Assembly (NCBI GenBank): GCA_021152555.1
Contig: JAGKVE010000070.1
Location: 1-9,876 of the forward strand
Length of the DNA stretch: 9,876 bases
Reading direction: 5' to 3'
From: Bacteroidia bacterium
GTDB lineage: Bacteria; Bacteroidota; Bacteroidia; Bacteroidales; Paludibacteraceae
Shown: piece after piece, positions 1 to 6,529 of the stretch
Layout: each line of letters opens with the position of its first letter
Numbering within the stretch: the stretch's first letter is position 1
Notes under the pieces: generated by a model
Seen by the model: only the letters and a program-made list of their open reading frames with translations
Told to the model about the DNA's origin: nothing
Databases searched by the model: none
Made by a program: the position numbers and the translations under genes

Positions 1-908
1 CCCCTGCCCTCCCCTCAAGGGAGGGAGAACCGAGTGTAGAACCTACCACCTCCCCTGAGGGGAGGACGGGTGGGGTTCCCGAGACGGATCCCTTCCTCGT
101 CCCTACCGACGTAGACCTGGCGCTCAATACACACATGCAGGAGGTAGAAATCTTCAACCAGACTGCCAAGGACCTGAAGGGCGGTATCTTTGTCAAGGAC
201 GGCACGCTCATCCTCGACGAAATGGGTTTCGTCTGCCGGGCCGCCAAACTGCAACTCACCGCTATGTACCGTACGCCGAGACGCAGCCATCTCTATTTAG
301 GATTCGACTATCACATGATAGATGTGGACATCGACGAACTGCTGACAATGATTCCTAATTTGGAGCAGATGGTGCCGATGCTTGCCTCCTTCAAGGGCGC
401 AGCGCAGTTCCATCTTGCGGCGGAGACCTATCTCAACAGTCAGTATCAGCCCAAGATGAGTACTCTCCGCGGCGCGGCTTCACTCACGGGCAAAGACCTT
501 GTCGTATTGGACGGTGAGACCTTCTCCAAAATCAGCAAACTGCTGCTCTTCAACAAGAAAACGGAGAACCGTATCGACTCTATCAATGCCGAGTTAACGG
601 TTTACAAGAACGAGATAGACGTCTATCCGCTCTGCGTACAGATGGACAACTATATGGTGGCACTCGGAGGACGGCACAACACCGATATGACCTTCAATTA
701 CGATATCAATGTGCTATCGCCTATCTATCTGGGCGTGAACGTGAGCGGGAATATCGATGACCTGAAAATCAAACTGGCGAAGTGCAAGTTCGCACAGGAT
801 TTCCGTCCTCGCTGGTTTGACAAGGCCGATACCCAGTCCCTCGAACTGCGCCAACGTATCAAGGCCTCGATGGAACGCAACGTACGAATAAAATCAAATC
901 AAGAATAA
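1..908 (+). CDS. AsmA-family envelope protein, C-terminal part
   Basis: The reading frame is open from base 3 to the TAA at 906-908, giving 301 residues of a protein whose N-terminus lies outside the window. The first in-frame ATG (135) is internal, because the family-like sequence (VDLALNT) already begins upstream of it. The pattern of short amphipathic beta repeats (VEIFNQTAKDLKGGIFVKDG, then FDYHMIDVDIDEL and VSGNIDDLKIKL near the end) is that of the C-terminal AsmA region. Known members are inner-membrane-anchored, mostly periplasmic proteins linked to lipid transport and outer-membrane biogenesis. That role is inferred from family only. The first 28 or so residues in the window are a Pro/Gly/Glu-rich stretch encoded by two palindromic repeats and look like an inserted linker. 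The stop lies one base before the next ATG, so the gene is probably cotranscribed with the peptidase gene. Confidence 0.8.
   Translation, partial: PALPSREGEPSVEPTTSPEGRTGGVPETDPFLVPTDVDLALNTHMQEVEIFNQTAKDLKGGIFVKDGTLILDEMGFVCRAAKLQLTAMYRTPRRSHLYLGFDYHMIDVDIDELLTMIPNLEQMVPMLASFKGAAQFHLAAETYLNSQYQPKMSTLRGAASLTGKDLVVLDGETFSKISKLLLFNKKTENRIDSINAELTVYKNEIDVYPLCVQMDNYMVALGGRHNTDMTFNYDINVLSPIYLGVNVSGNIDDLKIKLAKCKFAQDFRPRWFDKADTQSLELRQRIKASMERNVRIKSNQE
7..25. repeat. GC-rich palindromic repeat, copy a1
   Basis: CCCTCCC at 7-13 and GGGAGGG at 19-25 form a perfect 7-bp inverted repeat around CTCAA. It lies in the AsmA-like reading frame and is translated as LPSREG. Its core resembles copies at 3168-3187 and 5289-5304. 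Confidence 0.75.
49..65. repeat. GC-rich palindromic repeat, copy a2
   Basis: CCTCCCC at 49-55 and GGGGAGG at 59-65 form a perfect palindrome around TGA. It is read in frame as TSPEGR and followed by a GGTGGGG tail at 70-75. The preceding CCTACCACC resembles the flank of the copy in the TonB receptor (reverse complement CCTACCAACACC). The two copies a1 and a2 are about 24 bp apart in one gene. Confidence 0.75.
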
Positions 909-909
909 A

Positions 910-3003
910 ATGAAGAAGACAATCTTTTTATCCGCATTCGCTATGACACTATTAGCATGCACAGAAACCAATCCTCTGTTGGAGCAGCCGAACACACCTT
1001 ATGGTGTGCCTGCGTTCGACCAAGTGAAGAACGAACACTATATGCCGGCCTTTGAGGAGGCTATCCGGCAGAACAAAGCCGAGATAGAGGCCATCGTCAC
1101 CAACGAAGCCGAGCCTACCTTTGAGAACACAATCGTCGCGCTCGACCGCGCAGGCGGTTTGTTAGAGCGCGTGAGCGGCGTGTTTTTCAACGTGCTGGAG
1201 GCGGACGGTACCGACGAGATGAACGCGATTGCCGAGCAAGTGAGCCCGATGCTCTCGGAGTTGAGCGACGGCATTATCCTCAACGAGGCGCTCTTCCTCC
1301 GTGTCAAAGCCGTGTATGACCAGCGCGAGCAACTTGGGCTCAATCCCGAGCAGATGCGTCTGGTAACCGAGACCTACAAGTCGTTTGCCGACAACGGCGC
1401 CAACCTGCCGGAGGACAAGAAAGAGCGGCTCAAGGAAATCAACAAGGAACTCGGTCTGCTCTCACTCAAGTTCGGAAATAATGTCGTAGCAGAAACAAAC
1501 GCGTATCAGTATTTCGTGAAAGACGAGTCGCAACTGAAAGGACTGCCAGAGAGCGCCAAAGCGGCTGCCGCAGAAGAAGCGGCTGCTGCCGGTCATCCGG
1601 GCGAGTGGCTCTTCACTCCCAAACGTACCAGTTTCACACCGGTGCTCCAATACTGCGAGAACCGCGAACTGCGCAAAGAACTGCTCATGGCTTACACCAC
1701 GCGTGCCAACCATGACAACGAGAACGACAACAAAGCCGTCATCGTCCGCGAGATGGAACTGCGTATCGAGAAAGCCAAACTCTTCGGCTACGACAATCCG
1801 GCGGACTATATCTTAGCTGATTGCATGGCGAAGAACCATCAGACTGTCGATGCTTTCCTGCAATCCGTATGGGCTCCGTCGTTAGAGGCTGCCAAACGCG
1901 AAGCCGCCGAACTCCAGAAACTTCTGGATGAGGATCTGCCCGGCGAATCCCTTCAGCCTTGGGATTGGTGGTACTACGCAGAGAAACTGCGCAACGCCAA
2001 GTATGCGCTGAACGAGGAGGAACTGAAGCCTTATTTCGAGCTCAATAATGTTCGCAAAGGTGCGTTTGGGGTAGCTACCAAACTGTATGGACTGCAGTTC
2101 GAACCGCTGAAGGACATGCCGGTTTATAATCCCGAGGTGGAGGTCTTCAAGGTAACCGACGCAGCAGGCGAACTCATCGGCATTCTCTATACCGATTATT
2201 TCCCGCGTGCAGGCAAACGCCCGGGTGCGTGGATGAACAATATCATGTCCCAGTATATTGATGCGGACGGCGTGGATCATCGTCCGGTTATCATCAATGT
2301 CGGTAACTTCAACAAACCGACTGCCGGTAATCCGTCGCTGCTTTCCATGGATGATGTAGAGACCCTCTTCCATGAGTTCGGACATGCGCTCCACGGACTG
2401 CTCTCCAAGGCGCATTATAAATCACTCAGCGGTACCAACACCCCGCGTGACTTTGTCGAACTGCCTTCACAATTCATGGAGAACTATGCCTACGAGCCCG
2501 AAGTGCTGAAAACATACGCCTTCCATTACCAGACGGGCGAAGTAATCCCGGATAGTCTGATAGCGAAAATCAACGCCGCCGGTAAGTTCAACCAGGGTTT
2601 TGTCCAGACCGAACTGCTCTCGGCCTCTATCCTCGATATGGATTTCCATGAATTGACAACGGCAGAGGGATTGGATGTCAACGCCTTTGAAAAACAGAGC
2701 CTTGAGAAGATGGATATGATTGATGAGATTATCGTCCGTTATCGTCCTACGTTCTACAACCATATTTTCACGACGGGTTACGAAGCCGGCTATTACAGCT
2801 ATACATGGGCAGCGGTGCTTGATGCGGACGCTTTTGCGGCGTTCAAGGAAACAGGTAACCTCTTTGATGTCGAGACTGCGAAACGTTTCCGCCACCTCTT
2901 GGAGCAAGGCGGTACACGCGATGCGCAGGAACTGTATCTCGAGTTCCGCGGAAAAGAGGCTGACCCCAAGAATCTGCTCCGCCGCAATGGATTTATCGAA
3001 TAA
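910..3003 (+). CDS. dcp: M3-family peptidyl-dipeptidase, lipoprotein
   Basis: This 697-residue zinc metallopeptidase should remove dipeptides from the C-termini of peptides. The metal site is intact: HEFGH at 488-492 and the third ligand Glu517 (in FVELPSQFMENY), exactly 25 residues later, as in thimet oligopeptidase and Dcp. The C-terminal substrate-binding loop with GYEAGYYSYTW is also present. Length fits full Dcp (about 680 residues). Unlike cytoplasmic E. coli Dcp, it starts with a lipoprotein signal: MKK, a hydrophobic stretch, then LLAC with the lipidated Cys at 17. It therefore acts in the periplasm or on a membrane facing it. The residues after the Cys (TETNP) give no clear surface-export signal. 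The ATG is one base after the stop of the AsmA-like gene, implying an operon. Symbol by family similarity only; the substrate is unknown. Confidence 0.93.
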   Translation: MKKTIFLSAFAMTLLACTETNPLLEQPNTPYGVPAFDQVKNEHYMPAFEEAIRQNKAEIEAIVTNEAEPTFENTIVALDRAGGLLERVSGVFFNVLEADGTDEMNAIAEQVSPMLSELSDGIILNEALFLRVKAVYDQREQLGLNPEQMRLVTETYKSFADNGANLPEDKKERLKEINKELGLLSLKFGNNVVAETNAYQYFVKDESQLKGLPESAKAAAAEEAAAAGHPGEWLFTPKRTSFTPVLQYCENRELRKELLMAYTTRANHDNENDNKAVIVREMELRIEKAKLFGYDNPADYILADCMAKNHQTVDAFLQSVWAPSLEAAKREAAELQKLLDEDLPGESLQPWDWWYYAEKLRNAKYALNEEELKPYFELNNVRKGAFGVATKLYGLQFEPLKDMPVYNPEVEVFKVTDAAGELIGILYTDYFPRAGKRPGAWMNNIMSQYIDADGVDHRPVIINVGNFNKPTAGNPSLLSMDDVETLFHEFGHALHGLLSKAHYKSLSGTNTPRDFVELPSQFMENYAYEPEVLKTYAFHYQTGEVIPDSLIAKINAAGKFNQGFVQTELLSASILDMDFHELTTAEGLDVNAFEKQSLEKMDMIDEIIVRYRPTFYNHIFTTGYEAGYYSYTWAAVLDADAFAAFKETGNLFDVETAKRFRHLLEQGGTRDAQELYLEFRGKEADPKNLLRRNGFIE

Positions 3004-3017
3004 ATTGAGAATTCTTA

Positions 3018-3058
3018 GCCCCGATGGGGCACGATTATTTTCGACAAGCGAAAATTTT
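3018..3058 (+). terminator. Two small hairpins after the peptidase gene, weak terminator candidate
   Basis: GCCCC (3018-3022) pairs with GGGGC (3026-3030) across GAT. A second hairpin, ATTTTCG (3037-3043) with CGAAAAT (3049-3055), runs into four Ts (3055-3058). They fill the 60-bp gap between two genes on the same strand. The T run is short and partly inside the stem, so termination would be incomplete at best. Heptamer GAGAATT occurs on both sides (3007-3013 and 3059-3065). Confidence 0.3.
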
Positions 3059-3063
3059 GAGAA

Positions 3064-3588
3064 TTGAGAAAATTGACTCGTCAGACTCAGACTATATTAT
3101 ACCATCTGTTGCCGGTAGTCTTTTGGCTGCTGGCAATAGGGGGAAGTATCTCGGCTGTCTTCCTTATCCCCTCCCTTCAGGGAGGGGGAGGAAGTGGGCT
3201 TTTCGGCTATTCCCTCCCTGCCCTGTTAGTCTTGCTCTGCGTTGTGATTATCAGTCGGATCCGTCGTCGCTCTTCTTCTGTAGAGCAGTGTTTTTGGGTG
3301 GCGATATTATTGGGCGTCGCATCATATTGGCTCCCTTCGGTGCTTTTTATGCTGCTGCCTATATGGATTTATCTGATTTATAAGAATCAGTTCGGAATGC
3401 AGTCGTTTGTCGCTTCGCTCCTCGGCATTGCCTTCGTCGCTGTCTGGATGGCGGTATTGTGCCAATTCTCAATTCTCAATTCTCAATTCTCAATTCTCCA
3501 AGGCCTTTGGGCGTGGATTCCCGTAGGCGCTTTCCTTATTGCTTGGTTCGCTTCTACCATTGCACGACGAAACCTGCGTGTACGTTGA
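3064..3588 (+). CDS. Polytopic membrane protein of unknown function
   Basis: I do not recognise this 174-residue protein. It has about six hydrophobic segments: near residues 15-35, 47-64, 77-91, 93-106, 115-133 and 148-166. The last is followed by a basic tail (ARRNLRVR), so it should be an integral inner-membrane protein. The frame has no ATG at its beginning: TGA at 3058-3060 is followed by TTG at 3064 and TTG at 3073, so a TTG start is assumed. Two repeats are built into the loops: a GC palindrome read as SLQGGGG after the first segment, and five heptamer copies read as QFSILNSQFSIL between segments five and six. Its last 35 bp overlap the convergent TonB receptor gene. It could instead be a gene decaying through repeat insertion. 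The overall hydrophobicity argues that it is, or was, real. Confidence 0.6.
   Translation: MRKLTRQTQTILYHLLPVVFWLLAIGGSISAVFLIPSLQGGGGSGLFGYSLPALLVLLCVVIISRIRRRSSSVEQCFWVAILLGVASYWLPSVLFMLLPIWIYLIYKNQFGMQSFVASLLGIAFVAVWMAVLCQFSILNSQFSILQGLWAWIPVGAFLIAWFASTIARRNLRVR
3168..3187. repeat. GC-rich palindromic repeat, copy b
   Basis: CCCCTCCC (3168-3175), loop TTCA, GGGAGGGG (3180-3187): perfect 8-bp arms. Codon phase is CCC TCC CTT CAG GGA GGG, giving PSLQGG in the loop after the first membrane segment of the small membrane protein. This is the cleanest copy of the family in the window. Confidence 0.8.
3464..3498. repeat. Heptanucleotide tandem repeat, five perfect copies
   Basis: The unit AATTCTC occurs five times without a mismatch (3464-3470, 3471-3477, 3478-3484, 3485-3491, 3492-3498) inside the membrane protein gene. 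Seven is not a multiple of three, so gaining or losing one unit would shift the frame of the last membrane segment. The reverse complement of the unit, GAGAATT, occurs at 3007 and 3059 upstream of the same gene. Confidence 0.9.
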
Positions 3589-5863
3589 TGCCTGCTTGCG
3601 CGTAGTACCATGGCCAGCATGCTTTGCCGTCCTGGAAATAGGAGCAGTCGCTACCGCCGTTTGACGCATATTTTGCGTTAAAGATATTATTGAGTTGGCA
3701 GAGCAGTTTGATGTTTGGCACTCCTTTTTTCTCTTTGCACCATTGTTTCATCGGCAGGCTGTACTCCAAGTGTACGTTCGTCGTCGTGTAGGCTTTGAGC
3801 GCAGCGGTCTCGTTCTGAGTGTTGTCCAAGTACTGTTTGCCCGTGACATTCGTCTGAATGGTTCCTATAAAACCTGCGTAGTCAAAGGTAAAGAGGCTCA
3901 TCGCTGTGATGGTCGGAGAAAAAGCGATAGTCGTTTCTTTGAAGAACACCTCTTCTTCTCCTACCCATTCCCAGTTCTCGTTATAACGGGTGACAGTCTC
4001 CGTATAGTTCTGTATCTTGTTACGGCTCACAACCATGTTTCCTTCCCATCTGAACCAGTTGGTTATCCGTACGCCGGCCATCAGTTCCATACCCATCCGG
4101 TAGGAGTCTTTCACGTTCGTTGTGCTCTGTTTACCTACGTCGTTCACGCGCCCTGTCAGTACCAACTGGTTGTCGTAATCCATGAAATAGAGGTTGAGAC
4201 CTATATTAAAACGCGTATGCGCGTACGTATAGCCTAACTCATAGTCATATAAAGTCTCCGCTTGTGGCATCTTGCCTATATAAGACTGCGTGGAGGGATC
4301 GTAGATGATGTTTTCTGTGTAGTTGGCGCGGCTGGGTTCGCGGTTAGCCATGGCGAACGAACCTGATAGCAGGTGTCCGTGATTCTGGTAGGTCAAACCG
4401 GCTTTGGGGTTGAAGAAATGAAAATCCTTGGCAAACGGCAATTCAGTCATGCTGTCGTCACTTATACCTTTCATCGTGTAACGGATGAAACGGTATTGCA
4501 GGTCGGCATATAACGCCAGTTTCTCCTGAGCTTTGTTGATTACTCGCCAGTTGACTTTCGCATACGTGTTGAAATCAATCTTGTTGGCGGAGTTGCGATA
4601 GTATTCGTAGTGGAAAGGCAGTGGGGTGGCGGAAGGTGTCTCTAAATAGTCCAGAATACCCCAGTGGGCTCCAATATAATCGTTCGCCGCAGCGCCGAAT
4701 TGCGCATCTACGTTTTCGGATATATACTTGGCGGATAGCACGGCTCCTGCAAAATGGTTCTCAAGCCATTTCTGATAAAAACCGTAACTCTTGCCGCTGT
4801 CGCTCAGACCCCAGTAACTGTAACTCTTCCGCTTGTACTGCTCGTAGTCACCTTTGCCGTGGGTGTAGTGAAGGGTGGCGTTCAGACTCCATTGGGGAGT
4901 GAAACGATGTGTAACAGCGAGTTGCGCGTTCTGTTGGGCGTACAGGTCATAATTCATCGAGTCGGCGGGGTTCGTGCGTCTGTCTGCACCATTGATTCCA
5001 TAAGCGGTCTCATAATCCACGCCTTCCCATGCTTGAGCGGTCTTCTCGCTGCCGCCGAAGATACGTGCCACTACCTGTGTCTTCTTCCCGTACCAGCCGA
5101 AATCACCGTAGTAACTGTACAGGTCGCTGCCCGAATGGTAGAGAAAACCGTCCGAGTTGACCTTGCTGAAACGCGCGTTGGCCACCCATTGCCCGGGAAG
5201 TGTTATGTGCGCGCTCACCATCTCGCGGAATGTATTGTACATACCCCCGTTGAAAGCAATCACGAACCGGCTCCGGTCCTTTTCCTCCCCTCCTTTCAGG
5301 GAGGTGTTGGTAGGCCCTCCATCCGTCTGCATGTTCAGACTCGCGCCGAAGGAAGCGGACCCGTTCGTACTGGTGCCGACGCCGCGCTGCACATCTATAC
5401 TGCTCATGCTCGAGGCTATATCCGTCATGTTCACCCAGAAGACAGCCTGGCTCTCTCCGTCGTTCAGAGGCACGTCGTTCACGGTCACGTTGATACGTGT
5501 GTGGTCTGTCCCTCTCACACGGAAATACGTGTATCCAACGCCTAACCCGTCATCGCTCGTTACCTGTAACGCGGGCGTGGTGCTCAATAAATACGGTAAG
5601 TTCTGCCCCGTGTTCTCACGGTTCAGATCCGCGCTTTTCGTTACTTGGTGGGAGAGGGTCGTCTGTTGTACGCGTTTGGCACTCACCTCAATCTCATCAA
5701 GCTGAAAATCGCTTGCGCTGACGGTGTCTTGTTGGGAAACTTGCGCTTCTTGCGCGTTGTTCTGCGCACTCATTTGCGCAGATACCATGAGCGCAATAGC
5801 GCTCACGAAAAAGAATGTCTTTTGTCTTTCGACTTTCGACTTTCGACTAATACATGTTTTCAT
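3554..5863 (-). CDS. TonB-dependent receptor, probable thiamin/TPP importer
   Basis: This outer-membrane beta-barrel should bring thiamin or its phosphates into the periplasm using TonB energy. From the ATG at 5863-5861 it has 769 residues. It starts with a signal peptide (basic n-region, hydrophobic stretch 17-29, probable cleavage after AQ at 30 or 34). A TonB-box-like segment (DEIEVSA, 56-62) follows, then a plug domain (about 65-175, with FRVRGTD, VNDVPLNDGESQAVFW and VQRGVGTSTNG) and a barrel ending in GFVVQW. It lacks the N-terminal carboxypeptidase-regulatory domain of SusC-type receptors. Substrate is inferred from the TPP riboswitch directly upstream; riboswitch-controlled thiamin receptors are established in Bacteroides. 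The frame stays open back to 6034, but that extension runs through the riboswitch, so 5863 is the better start. A palindromic repeat adds residues near 182-192, and a heptamer repeat lies in the n-region. A cysteine pair near the C-terminus may form a disulfide. Confidence 0.93.
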   Translation of the reverse strand: MKTCISRKSKVERQKTFFFVSAIALMVSAQMSAQNNAQEAQVSQQDTVSASDFQLDEIEVSAKRVQQTTLSHQVTKSADLNRENTGQNLPYLLSTTPALQVTSDDGLGVGYTYFRVRGTDHTRINVTVNDVPLNDGESQAVFWVNMTDIASSMSSIDVQRGVGTSTNGSASFGASLNMQTDGGPTNTSLKGGEEKDRSRFVIAFNGGMYNTFREMVSAHITLPGQWVANARFSKVNSDGFLYHSGSDLYSYYGDFGWYGKKTQVVARIFGGSEKTAQAWEGVDYETAYGINGADRRTNPADSMNYDLYAQQNAQLAVTHRFTPQWSLNATLHYTHGKGDYEQYKRKSYSYWGLSDSGKSYGFYQKWLENHFAGAVLSAKYISENVDAQFGAAANDYIGAHWGILDYLETPSATPLPFHYEYYRNSANKIDFNTYAKVNWRVINKAQEKLALYADLQYRFIRYTMKGISDDSMTELPFAKDFHFFNPKAGLTYQNHGHLLSGSFAMANREPSRANYTENIIYDPSTQSYIGKMPQAETLYDYELGYTYAHTRFNIGLNLYFMDYDNQLVLTGRVNDVGKQSTTNVKDSYRMGMELMAGVRITNWFRWEGNMVVSRNKIQNYTETVTRYNENWEWVGEEEVFFKETTIAFSPTITAMSLFTFDYAGFIGTIQTNVTGKQYLDNTQNETAALKAYTTTNVHLEYSLPMKQWCKEKKGVPNIKLLCQLNNIFNAKYASNGGSDCSYFQDGKACWPWYYAQAGINVHAGFVVQW
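5289..5304. repeat. GC-rich palindromic repeat, copy c
   Basis: CCTCC (5289-5293) and GGAGG (5300-5304) flank TTTCAG. Read on the minus strand it gives TNTSLKGGEE within the receptor, just after the plug where the barrel begins. Codon phase matches copies a2 and b (ACC TCC CTG AAA GGA GGG). The flank GGTGTTGGTAGG is the reverse complement of a sequence like the flank of copy a2. Confidence 0.65.
5826..5847. repeat. Heptanucleotide tandem repeat in signal peptide
   Basis: The unit CTTTCGA occurs three times without mismatch (5826-5846), plus one base of a fourth. On the minus strand it encodes part of the basic n-region of the receptor's signal peptide (around residues 6-13, RKSKVER). A one-unit change would shift the frame near the start of the gene. 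Confidence 0.75.
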
Positions 5864-5970
5864 TTTCTTTAACAGCATTACCTGTTCAAGTTCAACGGGT
5901 CTTATCTCAGCCGTAAAATAGGGTCCCCGCGAATTTATAATTCGTGGGGAGAGCGGCACCCCGAATGAAG
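5859..5970 (-). promoter_or_regulatory. TPP (thiamin pyrophosphate) riboswitch
   Basis: Read on the minus strand, the THI-box landmarks occur in order: CGGGGTGCC, an extended P3 arm, GGCTGAGAT, GACCC, GTTGAACTTG, then ACAG-GTAATG-CTGT and AAAG. GGGT pairs with ACCC for P2. P5 (ACAG/CTGT) and P4 (CTT/AAG) keep their pairing although the bases differ from the common CTGG/CCAG and CCT/AGG forms, which supports a functional fold. P3a is an unusually long AT-containing hairpin (ACGAATT with AATTCG, flanked by CCCC and GGGG). P1 appears to be TTCATT (plus-strand 5964-5969) with AATGAA (5859-5864). The second strand contains the receptor's ATG, so TPP binding should block translation initiation. Confidence 0.93.
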
Positions 5971-6003
5971 ATAACAGAATGTTAATGTTCGCAAAATCGC
6001 CTG

Positions 6004-6035
6004 CAAAGGTACTACAAAAATTGCACATATGCAAA
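6004..6035 (-). promoter_or_regulatory. Bacteroidetes-type promoter for the TonB receptor
   Basis: On the minus strand TTTG (plus 6032-6035) is followed after exactly 20 bases by TACCTTTG (plus 6004-6011). This fits the consensus TTTG, 19-21 bases, TAnnTTTG. Transcription would start near 5998, about 30 bases before the riboswitch. Confidence 0.75.
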
Positions 6036-6068
6036 TTTTAGCAAAAAATTATGCTTTTATTTGCATAT
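6027..6068. promoter_or_regulatory. Inverted repeat spanning both divergent -33 boxes
   Basis: ATATGCAAAT (6027-6036) and ATTTGCATAT (6059-6068) are perfect 10-bp inverted arms separated by 22 bases. A smaller pair AGCA/TGCT (6040-6043, 6052-6055) is nested inside. Each outer arm contains one -33 box: CAAA of the minus promoter and TTTG of the plus promoter. This symmetry could be an operator for a dimeric regulator or simply two back-to-back promoters. The second copy (8667-8708) has one arm mismatch. Confidence 0.55.
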
Positions 6069-6091
6069 ATCAACTATTTTGTGTAATTTTG
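6060..6091 (+). promoter_or_regulatory. Bacteroidetes-type promoter of module 1
   Basis: TTTG (6060-6063), 20 bases, then TAATTTTG (6084-6091): an exact match to the consensus. Transcription should begin near 6096-6099, at the base of the first leader hairpin, and read through the leader to the VWA lipoprotein gene. Confidence 0.8.
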
Positions 6092-6097
6092 CACCCG

Positions 6098-6396
6098 AAA
6101 ATCTACGCCGAAGGGATGTGTCTCTTCTGAGGGGTGTGGATTTTGATATATTGAAAGGCGTTTATTGAACGCTTTGTTGTTGACGCGCGAAAAGCCTCGA
6201 ACACTTTTCACAAGTAAAATCTAGTCAGAGACAAAGTAACGATAGATGCCTACGGGTATGACTATTCATACTGACTTGCTATTTCTTAGCAGGCAGTTTG
6301 TCATATCGGCGTAGGTTTCATTGTTGTTTATTTGACTAGAGGGACAGTTCGAGGGTCCTAGCGCGTAGATGAGCAATAGCGAAGTCTGCGCTTTTT
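6098..6396 (+). ncRNA. Structured leader RNA 1, unclassified
   Basis: The roughly 430 bases before the VWA gene contain no convincing ORF but dense base pairing. Hairpin 1: AAAATCTACGCC (6098-6109) with GGTGTGGATTTT (6133-6144), enclosing GAAGGGA/TCTCTTC (6110-6116, 6121-6127) around TGTG. Hairpin 2: AAAGGCGTT (6154-6162) with AACGCTTT (6168-6175). A closed domain: TCTAGTCAGA (6220-6229) with TTTGACTAGA (6331-6340). Inside it is one long arm, GCCTACG/CGTAGGT (6248-6254, 6310-6316), GTATGAC/GTCATAT (6256-6262, 6300-6306) and an 11-bp stem with one bulged A (6270-6281, 6287-6297). The end set here is the T-tract hairpin. It matches no RNA family I recognise. It may be a cis-acting leader, a separate small RNA, or both. 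Confidence 0.65.
6360..6396 (+). terminator. Terminator-like hairpin inside leader 1
   Basis: AGCGC-GT-AGAT (6360-6370) pairs with GTCT-GCGCT (6384-6392), with a two-base bulge and a 13-base loop, and runs into TTTTT (6392-6396). It lies 134 bases before the VWA start codon, where an attenuator or the 3' end of a small RNA would be expected. The long loop and bulge make it only moderately stable. Confidence 0.45.
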
Positions 6397-6410
6397 GTAT
6401 GTCTGTCGCC

Positions 6411-6497
6411 TTCCGGATTATCTGGAATTTCCGGAATAGCGTAGCGGTCAGGAACTCTAAAAACAATCTATATAACGGAGTAAGCCGAAAATCCGTT
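6411..6497 (+). promoter_or_regulatory. Alternative hairpins between leader 1 and VWA start
   Basis: TTCCGG (6411-6416) can pair either with CTGGAA (6422-6427) or with CCGGAA (6431-6436). The two choices exclude each other. A further hairpin, AACGGA (6474-6479) with TCCGTT (6492-6497), sits 32 bases before the ATG. I see no second promoter match in this interval. Confidence 0.4.
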
Positions 6498-6529
6498 GAA
6501 GAGTAGGCACAAAAATAATAATTATTATT

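Larger units (their letters stand above)
6026..6093 (+). repeat. 68-bp promoter-bearing direct repeat, copy 1
   Basis: Bases 6026-6093 and 8666-8733 match at 66 of 68 positions (differences at 6038/8678 and 6066/8706), with a constant offset of 2640. Similarity stops abruptly on the left and fades on the right at the presumed transcription start. Copy 1 also carries the -33 box of the divergent receptor promoter. Confidence 0.9.

Noticed and set aside
1882..2907. Minus-strand open frames within the peptidase gene
   Set aside because: They overlap the conserved zinc-site region of the M3 peptidase on the other strand and have no recognisable features.
3024..3383. A 119-residue frame starting at ATG 3024 and overlapping the membrane protein
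   Set aside because: It has a normal ATG, but its composition is irregular and it lacks the periodic hydrophobic segments seen in the overlapping frame.
3464..3498. CRISPR-like array
   Set aside because: The repeats are 7 bp units with no spacers, and no cas genes are nearby.
4754..5705. Long plus-strand open frames opposite the receptor
   Set aside because: They are antisense shadows of a strongly supported gene. Their translations show no domain or family pattern.
5864..6034. N-terminal extension of the TonB receptor by 57 codons to an ATG at 6034
   Set aside because: It would be translated from the promoter and the TPP aptamer. The ATG at 5863 is followed at once by a good signal peptide and lies in the predicted P1 helix.
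6220..6340. A retron-like non-coding RNA (inverted ends around a long hairpin)
   Set aside because: No reverse transcriptase gene is present in the window, and the closing helix is better explained as part of a leader. It cannot be excluded outside the window.
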